Assembly: GCF_002188635.1 (NCBI RefSeq)
Contig: NZ_NINX01000008.1
Coordinates: forward strand, 1 to 32,883
Length of the DNA: 32,883 nt
Direction of reading: 5' to 3'
Source of the DNA: Pigmentiphaga sp. NML030171
Lineage (GTDB): Bacteria; Pseudomonadota; Gammaproteobacteria; Burkholderiales; Burkholderiaceae_B
Part shown: piece after piece, positions 1 through 7,540 of the stretch
Layout of the letters: each line of letters begins with the position of its first letter
How positions within the stretch are numbered: the stretch's first letter is position 1
Made by a program: the position numbers and the translations under genes
Notes under the pieces: model-generated
The model's input: only the letters and a program-made list of their open reading frames with translations
Databases searched by the model: none
Told to the model about the DNA's origin: nothing

Positions 1-52
1 TCTTCGGATAAGACCGGCGCTTACGCAACGGCACTAATTCTGTCTTTGCCAT
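1..52 (-). CDS. tnpA: IS66 family accessory protein TnpA, N-terminal fragment (cut by window edge)
   Basis: The reverse strand from the ATG at 52 reads MAKTELVPLRKRRSYPK and then leaves the window. This basic start with the RKRRSYPK motif is typical of IS66 TnpA, a small helix-turn-helix protein encoded before tnpB and the transposase tnpC. Only 17 residues are visible, so the state of the rest of the gene is unknown. The likely ribosome binding site, GGTGG, lies 5 bases before the ATG and inside a perfect hairpin (see 54-78). Confidence 0.65.
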   Translation of the reverse strand, partial: MAKTELVPLRKRRSYPK

Positions 53-53
53 G

Positions 54-78
54 GTGTCCACCAAAAAATGGTGGACAC
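54..78 (-). promoter_or_regulatory. Perfect hairpin masking the tnpA ribosome binding site
   Basis: Two 10-base arms, GTGTCCACCA (54-63) and TGGTGGACAC (69-78), pair perfectly around a 5-base loop. In the tnpA transcript (reverse strand), the arm nearest the ATG contains the only Shine-Dalgarno-like sequence, GGTGG. A transcript entering the IS from outside would fold and hide that site. Hairpins that prevent read-through translation of transposase are known in other IS families (for example IS10 and IS50). Applying that to this IS is an inference. Confidence 0.55.
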
Positions 79-126
79 TAATCGAGGACAACGCCGTGGC
101 TCAAGACGGGATCACCGGGCGCTTAC

Positions 127-207
127 GACGTAGCGGCTTTCCAGCAGACCCAGGACGCGGACATAGCGGGAGGGATGCGGTGGCGTGCCGGCGGCGGTTG
201 CATCCAT
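127..207 (-). pseudogene. 5' fragment of an unknown gene interrupted by the IS66 element
   Basis: On the reverse strand an ATG at 207 is preceded by a good ribosome binding site (GGAGA, 7 bases upstream) and opens MDATAAGTPPHPSRYVRVLG, continuing to ...ESRYVV at 127. The next codons, GTA AGC GCC CGG TGA, already belong to the IS terminal repeat and stop the frame at 112. The gene was therefore cut after 27 codons. The surviving piece is too short for me to assign a family. Its remainder should lie on the far side of the IS, outside the window. Confidence 0.5.
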
Positions 208-745
208 GGGCGTGTCTCCATGGGGCGTGATGCCCTCGTTGATTTCATGATCTGGCGCAGCGGGGGCTGCGGTGGTGTCATGAGAAGTGCAACGGGCGTG
301 CCAGCGGGGATAAGTGTTTGATTTGGTAGGGGGATTTTTTTACGCGAGGCCAGGGGTGCGGGGTTTCCTGGATGCGGAAAAGGGGAAATGGTGCGGTGCA
401 GCTTTATGAAATGGTGAAAGCGATAAGACTGATCTGATTCACCTGCCTAGAAACCTGTCAAATTGGCTGCGATAGGGATAGCTCATGCATTTTCTTGTTC
501 CTAGCAATCGTGACTCACACTCCACACAAGGCCTTAAATGATCGTGTCCAGCAAGTATTGCTTGTCCACCGTCAGCTTTCGGCCCATTGCTGTCGCTTGA
601 GTCTCGACAACCAAAACCTGCTTTGCGGCGCATTGCCGGCTCTCCGCTGTTGCGCCCGCACCTACATTGAGCGACCGCGAGAGTTTCAACCGATGATTGA
701 CACGCTGTCCGAGCGCCGTAGCGCTGAACACAAGGTGGCTTGGGC
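208..745. other. Gene-poor stretch between the interrupted gene and the GHKL-nuclease gene
   Basis: I see no convincing gene here. The short open frames (for example 495-833 forward and 439-873 reverse) lack ribosome binding sites and resemble no family. The 5' end (208-230) carries the ribosome binding site of the interrupted gene. A run of seven T occurs near 335. The reverse-strand frame ending near 534 has a somewhat protein-like tail but no credible start. Confidence 0.4.
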
Positions 746-2758
746 TCAGGCCGATGCTGCATCGGCTTCCGGCGCTGCGTCCACCTCCGGTTCCGCGTCC
801 GAATCTTCAATCTCGAACACCCCTTCGAGGTAGGCTGCGTAACGTTGCTGCAAGTATTTGAGCGACGCGTCACGATCGACTTGAACGTCTAGATGGTCCT
901 GAAAGAACTTCAACCGCGCACGGTTTTCGTCGAGCACCTGTGCCCAAGTCTTTGCATAGATGCTGACGTTTGGTTTTTCCAGAATCAGACCGGTTTCGTC
1001 CTTCACCAAATGCTCAGTATAGGGTTTTAGCTCGTCGCTGATCACCCAAAATGCCCACGTCACCCCGACTTTGGAGAAACGCGGGTCCTCCATCACGGAA
1101 AACGCGTAACCCTGAATCTGCGTCACCTCGTCCGAACCGATGGGCACCTTCGGCGCTTTCAGCTCGACGACTAGGTGCGACAAGCGGTTCGCCCGGTGCT
1201 GCTTCGTCGCCCTCGAAAGCATAAGATCCACGATGCCCCGCGTCTGTGAAATGTGCTTCACTGGCTCATCGATCATGATCTTCGGATCCAGCATCTTCTT
1301 GTGCTCAATCAGAACCTGTGTCAGCGACTGGTCATCCACCGACAAGCCGAACTCTTCTCCAAAGAGCCAGCAGTTCTGAGCGATGATGCGATGTAGCTGC
1401 GATCGTTCTTTCAGGCGCTTCTTGGGCTCCGGGTCGAAGAGCACGGCCTCCAAACCGTTGAGGAACTTCAGGCGGTCCGAGACCACCTTCGCAGCTCCGA
1501 TGATCGAAGAGAGCGTCGTGTCGCGCAGAAGTTGCGCCAGTTCTTGCTGTTGCCGTTTCGGCAGTCGAAGCACCTCGTCCAGGATGACCTGCAAGTCCTC
1601 CGGGCTACGTTCGATCGCCTGACGCAGCATTCGAAGTTGAAATGCCTTATTCTTGCTTTGCGTCGTACTGAAATCTGGCAGGTGCCGCGCCACGTTAACA
1701 GCCACGATATCAAACACCTGACGTTCGACCTTTTCGACTGCTGTCACCGGGTCGCCCGCGAACGGGTAGACCTCTTCGCTCTTCCACTCCTCCACCACCG
1801 TTCTGGCCTGCTCCGCCGCTCGGGTGCGGAAGTGATCCTTGATCGTTTGTTGCGCCTGATTAATGGCGTCAACGATTGCGGTCTGCATTTCCGCGAGATC
1901 GACCGTCCCCTCCTTCTGTGCGAGGTCGAAATACGGCGAGTATAGGTAGCCAGAAAAAGTGAAATTACCAATGTGGAAACGACGGTCTACCTGCAAGAGC
2001 GGGAAACGTTGCTGGTTGCAAAGGTACAGCGTGCGGTTGCCTGCGGCTTTCCACTCGACAACGTGCAAACGCACCCAGTGCTCCTTACCGCCGATTTCAA
2101 TATCGTCCAGGTTGAAGTTCTTGCGACCAGCAATGGCCGATGCGGGGTTGATGGATCGACCGTCCAGTAAGATCTCTGTGTTCTCCTCATAGTCTGCCAG
2201 ATATAGCGCGAAGATCTCGGTCAACTCCTGGCGACCTTCGTCCGACGTAAACGTTCGGAACTCCTTGGTGGGTTCACGGATGGTAAGCGTCACCCCCGAT
2301 TGCACATCACCATTAACCTGCACCTCATCGCTCACGTTGACATGACGGATGTCGAACGCAGTCATGCGGATAGTGTAGGACCAGAACTTGCCTCCCCGAC
2401 GGTAGACCACCGCCCATTCGGCGACGTTGCCAAGAGCGAATGCCTTGAAACGCCCACGACCTTCCTGCCCATGAAGGAACCGGCCGGACACGGTTTGTGA
2501 TTTGGACTTTTTCCATGAGCCGCCGAGGAAGCGGAAAAAGCCGGGCGCATCTGCACGGGCGATGCCTGCTCCATTGTCCTTGACGACGACGGCATCCAGC
2601 GCCCCTAGGTCGTTGTACTCGAACGAGACGTCCACAATTGTCGCGTCGGCGTCAAACGAATTCCATATCAGTTCAGCCAGCGCCGGAATGGGGCGAGCAC
2701 GCGTGATCTTCTCGAGAAAGTCAGATTGCACCTCAACTGGATACTGTTCTGCCGCCAT
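746..2758 (-). CDS. GHKL (MORC/MutL-like) ATPase fused to a PD-(D/E)XK-type nuclease; candidate defence protein
   Basis: The product is 670 residues when started at the internal ATG at 2758, which has an AGGAGA site 5 bases upstream. An upstream in-frame ATG at 2860 would add 34 residues with no good site. Residues 28-40 (ELIWNSFDADA) form the Bergerat N-box that binds ATP/Mg. Residues 60-66 (KDNGAGI) form the second ATP-binding motif, and 96-107 (glycine-rich, GQEGRGRF) form the lid. The C-terminal third (about 455-600) has D511 in GIVDLML and E532-x-K534 in VVELKAP, the pattern of a restriction-type nuclease similar to DUF4263/Shedu. The tail is acidic and Ala-rich. GHKL-plus-nuclease proteins related to eukaryotic MORC are known from restriction-type loci. 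The gene stands alone next to an IS66 and is lower in GC than the flanking core genes, which suggests transfer. A defence role is inferred. Confidence 0.72.
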   Translation of the reverse strand: MAAEQYPVEVQSDFLEKITRARPIPALAELIWNSFDADATIVDVSFEYNDLGALDAVVVKDNGAGIARADAPGFFRFLGGSWKKSKSQTVSGRFLHGQEGRGRFKAFALGNVAEWAVVYRRGGKFWSYTIRMTAFDIRHVNVSDEVQVNGDVQSGVTLTIREPTKEFRTFTSDEGRQELTEIFALYLADYEENTEILLDGRSINPASAIAGRKNFNLDDIEIGGKEHWVRLHVVEWKAAGNRTLYLCNQQRFPLLQVDRRFHIGNFTFSGYLYSPYFDLAQKEGTVDLAEMQTAIVDAINQAQQTIKDHFRTRAAEQARTVVEEWKSEEVYPFAGDPVTAVEKVERQVFDIVAVNVARHLPDFSTTQSKNKAFQLRMLRQAIERSPEDLQVILDEVLRLPKRQQQELAQLLRDTTLSSIIGAAKVVSDRLKFLNGLEAVLFDPEPKKRLKERSQLHRIIAQNCWLFGEEFGLSVDDQSLTQVLIEHKKMLDPKIMIDEPVKHISQTRGIVDLMLSRATKQHRANRLSHLVVELKAPKVPIGSDEVTQIQGYAFSVMEDPRFSKVGVTWAFWVISDELKPYTEHLVKDETGLILEKPNVSIYAKTWAQVLDENRARLKFFQDHLDVQVDRDASLKYLQQRYAAYLEGVFEIEDSDAEPEVDAAPEADAASA

Positions 2759-3131
2759 GCCTTCTCCTATTGCCCGGGGCTGTCTACCGCGTCGCTTTGT
2801 ATCGCAGCATTCTACTGTCTGCGGCGCCGCAAACCCTATGTCCCTGACTTTGAATGACACTAGGTAAGTGGAGGCGACCTTGAGGCGGCGGTTCTCAGCC
2901 AGAAAGCCACCAGGGCATCGGCAGTCAGCGACTTATCCCAGCCTGAACTGGCCGCTCCAGAAAAAGCTGTCATTGCCCGTTCCTGACCGAAAAGAGACTC
3001 TTCGCGACCGCTACTTTTTAGCCCACGGTAGACTCATGGTGCTAACTAGATTCTTCAGCGCCGGACCAAGAGAGCCACGGTACTGGAGAACGCCGTTGCG
3101 TTGCTAATAACTTGAGTATGCCCGCCCCAAC
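2759..3131. other. Divergent intergenic region
   Basis: This region separates the reverse-strand GHKL-nuclease gene from the forward ABC exporter gene, so it should hold both promoters. The ribosome binding site of the former is at 2762-2769. I see a short GC palindrome (gcggcgccgc, about 2820-2829) but no convincing -35/-10 pair. The open frame 2868-3107 has no family features. A five-codon frame starts with ATG at 3118 and ends just across the exporter start codon. Confidence 0.35.
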
Positions 3132-4874
3132 GTGACTACATCCGACTCTTCACGCTACCCACCCGCCATCGGCCTAGGCACAGCCGCCCGGGACCTCTAC
3201 CGCGCCCTCTGGCGCCACGCAGCCGGCGTCCGCCCCCACCTGCTCGGCGCCGCCGGCCTGCTCTCAGCAGCCCAGCTACTCCGCCTGACCATGCCCTGGC
3301 TGGCCGCCCAAGCCATCAACGCCCTGCAGCAAGGCGACATGGCAACGGCAGGCCGCTGGATCGCCTATCTCGTCGGCGTCTATCTCCTGTCCTGGCTCCT
3401 CCACGGCCCCGGCCGCATCCTGGAACGCAACGTCGGTGTCCGAGTCCGCGAACGCCTGGCCGATCAACTCTACGCCCGCATCGCCGCCGCCCCGCTCGCC
3501 TGGCGCGACGGCCGGCACTCCGGCGAACTCCAGCACCGCATCGTCCAATCCAGCCGCGCCCTGTCCGACTTCGCGCAAAACCAATTCGGCTACCTGCAAA
3601 GCGCCTTCAACTTCGTCGGCCCGCTTGTCGCCCTGGCCTTGCTCTCGCGCACCAGCGGCACCATCGCCATCACCGGCTACGTCATCATCGCGCTGATCAT
3701 CATGCGCTTCGACCGCGCGCTAATGCAGCTTGCCCGCGCCGAGAACGACGCGGAGCGGCGCTATGCCGCCGCGCTGCTGGACTTCGTCGGCAACGCCGGC
3801 ACGGTGATCGGCCTGCGGCTGCAATCGGCCTCGCGCAAGGTGCTCGGCCGCCGCATGGAAGCGGTGATGGCGCCGCTGCGCCGCGCGGTCATGGTCACGG
3901 AAGGCAAGTGGTTCACCGTGGACATCCTCGGCATGGGGCTCACGTGGATACTGGTGGTGGTCTACGTGCTGCAATCGCGGCAGCCCGGGCAGGCGGTGAT
4001 GCTGGGCACGGTCTTCATGATCTACCAGTACGCCCAGCAGGCCGCGACGGTGGTGGGCGCGATGGCTTCAAACTTTCAGAGTTTCGCGCGCATGCATACG
4101 GACTACGGCAGCGCCGAGCCGATCTGGGAAGCGCCCAGCGATCCCGACTCCGCTGTTCCGGCCGTGGTGCCCGATGCGCCGTGGCGGACGCTGGAACTGC
4201 GCAATGCCACGTGGCGATATGCCGACGACGCACGCGGCGGATTGCATGGGATCGATCTGGAACTGAAGCGCGGAGCGCGGGTGGCGCTGATCGGCCCAAG
4301 CGGGGGTGGCAAGAGTACGCTGCTGCGCATGCTAGCGGGCCTCTATCCACCACAGCAGGGCGAATTGCTGCGTGATGGCGTGGCGGTGGACTGGTCCGAA
4401 CTACGCACGCTGGCCACGCTGATCCCGCAAGAGGCCGAGGTGTTCGAAGCCACTGTGGAAGAGAACCTGACCTTCGGCGAACCTGCCGACTCGGAGGCGC
4501 TGGAGTCCGCCGTGCATGCAGGGGTGTTCGACGAGGTACTGCAACGCCTGCCCGAGGGCTTGGCCAGTCCGCTGAACGAGCGGGGCGGCAATCTCTCCGG
4601 TGGTCAGCGGCAGCGGCTGGCCCTGTCCCGTGGTGCACTGGCGGCACAGGGGAGTTCGTTGCTGTTGCTCGATGAGCCAACCAGCGCACTCGACCCGCAG
4701 GCCGAAGGCCGGGTGTTCGACCGCATGGTCGCAGCGTTCCCATCGGCCTGCATCGTGGCCTCGGTACACCGGCCCAGCCTGCTCGAACGGTTCGACACCA
4801 TCGTGGTGATGGAGGCCGGCAAGGTGGTCGATGCCGGCCCGCGCGATCAGGTGCTGGCAAGAAGGGCTCACTGA
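3132..4874 (+). CDS. ABC exporter, fused permease and ATPase (type IV half-transporter)
   Basis: The 580-residue product has an N-terminal membrane domain (about residues 20-310, with several hydrophobic segments) followed by a nucleotide-binding domain. The ATPase half shows Walker A (GPSGGGKST, about 388), the signature LSGGQRQR (about 488), Walker B with LLLLDEPTSALD (about 511), and an H-loop histidine in ASVHRP. This is the usual half-size exporter layout (MsbA/LapB-like), which works as a homodimer in the inner membrane. The start is GTG with a weak ribosome binding site; the five-codon frame from 3118 overlaps it and could couple translation. No substrate can be told from the sequence, and no membrane-fusion partner or peptide substrate lies nearby. 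Confidence 0.85.
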   Translation: MTTSDSSRYPPAIGLGTAARDLYRALWRHAAGVRPHLLGAAGLLSAAQLLRLTMPWLAAQAINALQQGDMATAGRWIAYLVGVYLLSWLLHGPGRILERNVGVRVRERLADQLYARIAAAPLAWRDGRHSGELQHRIVQSSRALSDFAQNQFGYLQSAFNFVGPLVALALLSRTSGTIAITGYVIIALIIMRFDRALMQLARAENDAERRYAAALLDFVGNAGTVIGLRLQSASRKVLGRRMEAVMAPLRRAVMVTEGKWFTVDILGMGLTWILVVVYVLQSRQPGQAVMLGTVFMIYQYAQQAATVVGAMASNFQSFARMHTDYGSAEPIWEAPSDPDSAVPAVVPDAPWRTLELRNATWRYADDARGGLHGIDLELKRGARVALIGPSGGGKSTLLRMLAGLYPPQQGELLRDGVAVDWSELRTLATLIPQEAEVFEATVEENLTFGEPADSEALESAVHAGVFDEVLQRLPEGLASPLNERGGNLSGGQRQRLALSRGALAAQGSSLLLLDEPTSALDPQAEGRVFDRMVAAFPSACIVASVHRPSLLERFDTIVVMEAGKVVDAGPRDQVLARRAH

Positions 4875-4911
4875 TCCGGCGTATTGCCTGCCAAGCTCGT
4901 TGCCATGCCGC

Positions 4912-5047
4912 CTAACGTGCTCGATCTCCTTTAATACCTCCGCGCGTCTCTGCAGGCAGTGGGTGGAAGTTATTCACCGCATCGACCGTTGCCGCGCAGC
5001 CAACGCAGCCCTGCGAAACAGGAGCAACAGGATGGCAAGTCGTTTCA
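4912..5047 (-). pseudogene. Possible decayed small secreted-protein gene
   Basis: On the reverse strand an ATG at 5047, with GGAG 7 bases upstream, opens a signal-peptide-like start (MKRLAILLLLF). It runs into a stop after 24 codons. A neighbouring frame then reads AATVDAVNNFHPLPAE and ends at 4912, so a single frameshift would join the two into a short exported protein. I recognise no family, and chance is a real alternative. The rest of 4875-5123 shows nothing else. Confidence 0.2.
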
Positions 5048-5123
5048 TGGATCGGCTCCATGGATGACTGCACTGGCTTCGATCGCGGCGTTTCCGCCCG
5101 ACAATAGCGAACCTTCTAGGGGC

Positions 5124-5597
5124 TCAGCCTGCAACAGGCAGCGCTTTGCGCATCAGCGCGTTCTCTAGCATCACCCCTCGGCGGACCGGAAAACGTCGTT
5201 CGACGACGTGAAAACCGTGCAGAGCGAAAAAGGGCTCGGCGGTCTTGCTCACATTGGATGTCAACGCCACCAGGCCCAGGGATTTTGCCTCGTCATGAAT
5301 GCGGGCCATCAGCCGCGTCCCTATTCCTTGACGCGGGTGCAAGCCGGACACATAGAATTGGTCGATGTGGCCGTCTGATCGAACGTCCGCATAGCCCACG
5401 ACTTCGCCATCGATCTCGGCAATAAAGGGCTGGTTTTTCCGCACCCGATCTGCCCAGGCAGCCATGTCGAAGTCCGAAGGCGCCCATGCCTCGATTTGCT
5501 CGGACGAGTAATCCTTGGAGGCGACCTCGTGGATGGAGGTGAAGAATACGCGGAACAACGCGGCTTCATCACCGGAATTGAACCTGCGAATTTCCAC
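5124..5597 (-). CDS. GNAT family N-acetyltransferase
   Basis: A single-domain acetyltransferase of about 157 residues, presumably moving an acetyl group from acetyl-CoA to an unknown amine. The fold is visible as VEIRRF (strand 1), PFIAEIDGEVVGYADV (strands 2-4), the pyrophosphate loop in HPRQGIGTRLM, and a late F-ALHGF motif. The N-terminal stretch SSEQIEAWAP resembles the YafP-type branch. I chose the GTG at 5597, which has GAGG upstream and gives the normal family length. An earlier GTG at 5675 adds 26 residues without domain features and overlaps the preceding gene. The gene follows the DUF817 gene in the same direction and may share its transcript. Confidence 0.8.
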   Translation of the reverse strand: MEIRRFNSGDEAALFRVFFTSIHEVASKDYSSEQIEAWAPSDFDMAAWADRVRKNQPFIAEIDGEVVGYADVRSDGHIDQFYVSGLHPRQGIGTRLMARIHDEAKSLGLVALTSNVSKTAEPFFALHGFHVVERRFPVRRGVMLENALMRKALPVAG

Positions 5598-5655
5598 TGG
5601 ATCCTCGACATTGCGGCTGGGACGGCGAGTCTGCCATATCAGGCGCTTGTGCGGC

Positions 5656-6528
5656 TCAATCGGGCACGTGGACACGCGCCTTGATGTGCTTCAGATTCGC
5701 CACGATCGTGAAGGTCATGATGACCAGCAGCGACCAGGAACTCCATTTACCCAGGTGCACCGTGGACCACGCGCCAAGCTGGTTGGGATAGGCCCAGACG
5801 CCGAAGAACGTGCTGATGTTCTCAGCCAGCCAGATGAAGAAGCCGATTAGTACGAAAGCCAGCAGCAGCGGCATCCGTCGGTCCCGGTCCAGCGGACGGA
5901 AGATCACGGTCGTCCGGGCATAAAGGCCCAGCGCGCATGCCGCGATGTACCAGCGGTAGTCGCCGATGAAATGATGCGTGAAGAAGTTGGCGTAGATCAG
6001 CAATGCAACGAGCCAGGCCATCCAGTACGGAGGGTGATGCACCACGCGCAATTCGAACAACCGCCAGGCCTGGATGACGTAGCTTCCCACCGCGGCATAC
6101 ATGAACCCGGCAAAGAGCGGTACGCCCAGGACCTTGGTATAGGCGAAATCCGGATAGGACCAGGACTGGATTCCGCTGGACGTCTTGAACGCCTCCAGCG
6201 CAAAGCCCACCAGGTGAAAAACGGTGATCGCCTTAAGTTCGTCCAAGGTTTCGAGCTTGGCCCAGACCATCCAGGCCTGGATCGCCAGCGCGATGGCCAG
6301 CAGGGCGTCGTAGCGGGGAATGCCCCACAGGCCGGAACGCGGCACCAGGAACACCGCGCCGAAGAAAAGTCCGACGAACAGACAGGCGCGGGCTTCCTTC
6401 AGGCCGAAGTACAGGAATTCCAGCAGGAAACGGGAAATGCCCGACAGGCCGGGCCGGTCGTGGCCGAGCAGCAGATGAGCGTCGAGCGCGCTCAGGCGCA
6501 GTGACGAAGGGCGGGCTGGAAAGTTCAC
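5656..6528 (-). CDS. DUF817 family integral membrane protein
   Basis: The product is strongly hydrophobic, with about eight membrane segments. It contains the family-like motifs FGLKEARACLFVGLFF near the N-terminus and ALEAFKTSSGIQSWSYPD, FFTHHFIGDYRW and WLAENISTFFGVWAYP further on. DUF817 proteins are about 270-290 residues and have no established function. The frame is open as far as 6690, but its first 54 codons look non-coding, so I place the start at the GTG at 6528 (290 residues). It follows the racemase remnant by 67 bases on the same strand and may be the surviving part of an older operon. Confidence 0.75.
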   Translation of the reverse strand: MNFPARPSSLRLSALDAHLLLGHDRPGLSGISRFLLEFLYFGLKEARACLFVGLFFGAVFLVPRSGLWGIPRYDALLAIALAIQAWMVWAKLETLDELKAITVFHLVGFALEAFKTSSGIQSWSYPDFAYTKVLGVPLFAGFMYAAVGSYVIQAWRLFELRVVHHPPYWMAWLVALLIYANFFTHHFIGDYRWYIAACALGLYARTTVIFRPLDRDRRMPLLLAFVLIGFFIWLAENISTFFGVWAYPNQLGAWSTVHLGKWSSWSLLVIMTFTIVANLKHIKARVHVPD

Positions 6529-6595
6529 GTCTCGGCTGAATCGTACGAATCCCAGCCGGAATTGTGCCTCAACTACAGGACCGGACCGGTAGCCA

Positions 6596-6849
6596 TCATG
6601 CCAATGCCCGCCAGGCCAACTCGCGGGCGGACAACCGCCCCGGGTCATATAACCGGCATTCCGCCGGCACATCCGCCGTGCGCAATGCAAGCGGGATCTC
6701 CGTGCACGCCATTAAGAAGCCCGTCACACCGGTGCGCCTGCGCATCCGCAGCAACGCGCTGGCGAAGCAGGCCCGCCCCAGCTCGTTGTCGCCCGCCTTC
6801 ACCCCGTCGTAGATACCCCGCATGACCAGATCGAGCTCTTCCTCGTTCG
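6596..6849 (-). pseudogene. Asp/Glu racemase, 3' fragment
   Basis: The reverse-strand frame carries the C-terminal end of an aspartate/glutamate racemase: an IYDGVKAG segment, then GVTGFLMACTEIPLAL, which includes the second catalytic cysteine in the CTE motif, then an LYDP motif and the tail. The N-terminal part with the first catalytic cysteine is missing. Homology stops near 6847, where sequence from an unrelated forward gene begins. The gene was truncated by a rearrangement, and no start with a ribosome binding site is available, so it is presumably inactive. Confidence 0.7.
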
Positions 6850-7212
6850 GCCAAGGAGTTGATCGAAACCTGCTGCAAGACAATTCTCACCAAGCGTGGC
6901 GTTGCTTTCACAAAGTCCGAAGATCTTGGAGAACTGACCAAGAAGCTGACCAAGGAACTGCAGTTAGTGCCCGAGGGCATCTCCGATGAGGCAAAAGGCG
7001 CGGAGAACATTAAGCTGATACTCCGTAACCTGACCCAGCTAACAAACAACCTAGCACAACTGCGCGGGCTGTATGGAACTGGCCATGGTCGGGATGGAAA
7101 TCATCGTGGCCTTCAGCCGCGACACGCACGGCTTGCGGTTGCATCCGCAGTCGCCTTCATTGACTTCGTCTCAGAGACGTACCGACAGCGTGAAAGCACA
7201 AAGACTAAGTAG
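6850..7212 (+). pseudogene. Abi_C (abortive infection C-terminus) protein, 3' fragment
   Basis: The forward frame from the AKELIETCCKTIL segment to the stop at 7212 matches the C-terminal domain found in abortive-infection-type proteins (Pfam Abi_C). Features include a KELxE helix, NLTQLTNNLAQLRG, the GTGHGRD motif, and a final helix with AVAFIDFVSETY. All of the N-terminal part is absent, because the frame meets the racemase fragment head-on at about 6849. A TTG at 6859 could only start a partial product of 117 residues. It appears to be the relic of a phage-defence gene brought in by a mobile element. Confidence 0.7.
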
Positions 7213-7447
7213 CTAACACTCCTGCTGTCGAAGCGGCAGTACGCCCGGATTGTGTATCGCTGGTCCGCATCGATTGGCCCCGACGGTACCTCATATGGCA
7301 GCCACACTATGCGCCGTACAAAAATCTCGCTGATCTACCGCCGGACGAAGAGTCTTCGGGGCGGTCAGCTGTTGCTCGGGCATACGAATCTGGAAAGAAC
7401 TCCGCTATCTCAGCATCGAGGCCGACGATGCTCATAAGGTAGGGTAA
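7213..7447 (+). pseudogene. Phage-type tyrosine recombinase (integrase), C-terminal fragment with frameshift
   Basis: The frame from about 7213 reads a typical integrase C-terminus. It has RQYARIV, then SHTMRRTK with the second catalytic Arg, then QLLLGHTNLERT with the HxxR-type box. The sequence then loses 2 bases near 7402 and continues in another frame as RYLSIEADDAHKVG with the catalytic Tyr, ending at the stop at 7445-7447. The N-terminal and core-binding regions are gone, so the gene is dead. It lies directly after the Abi_C fragment, which suggests both came with the same integrative element. Confidence 0.72.
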
Positions 7448-7495
7448 TCCCCCTGCTATCGGACGTACTGCTATTTCATTGAATATATGCATCTT

Positions 7496-7523
7496 TTGAT
7501 GGCAGATTGCGAACCAATACAAA
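7496..7523 (+). promoter_or_regulatory. Possible promoter of the helicase gene
   Basis: TTGATG at 7496-7501 and TACAAA at 7518-7523 are separated by 16 bases in an AT-rich stretch. Each matches the sigma-70 consensus at 4 of 6 positions. Transcription would start near 7530, leaving a very short leader before the ATG at 7541, where only AGGAT is seen as a ribosome binding site. This is the best candidate in the 93-base gap but is weak. Confidence 0.3.
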
Positions 7524-7540
7524 ATTGCACGATTTAGGAT

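Larger units (their letters stand above)
1..126 (-). mobile_element. End of an IS66-family insertion sequence (tnpA side)
   Basis: Read on the reverse strand, the sequence from 126 starts with GTAAGCGCCCGG. IS66-family terminal repeats begin with GTAAGCG. About 75 bases later a short gene opens whose first residues match the small IS66 protein TnpA. The element therefore ends at 126 and continues beyond the left edge of the window. The 8 bases 127-134 (gacgtagc) would be one copy of the target duplication, since IS66 elements make 8-bp duplications; the other copy is outside the window. The family call rests on the repeat start and the TnpA start together. Confidence 0.72.

Noticed and set aside
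439-873. Reverse open frame of 144 codons and forward frame 495-833
   Set aside because: They overlap each other and the end of the GHKL-nuclease gene, have no ribosome binding site, and resemble no family.
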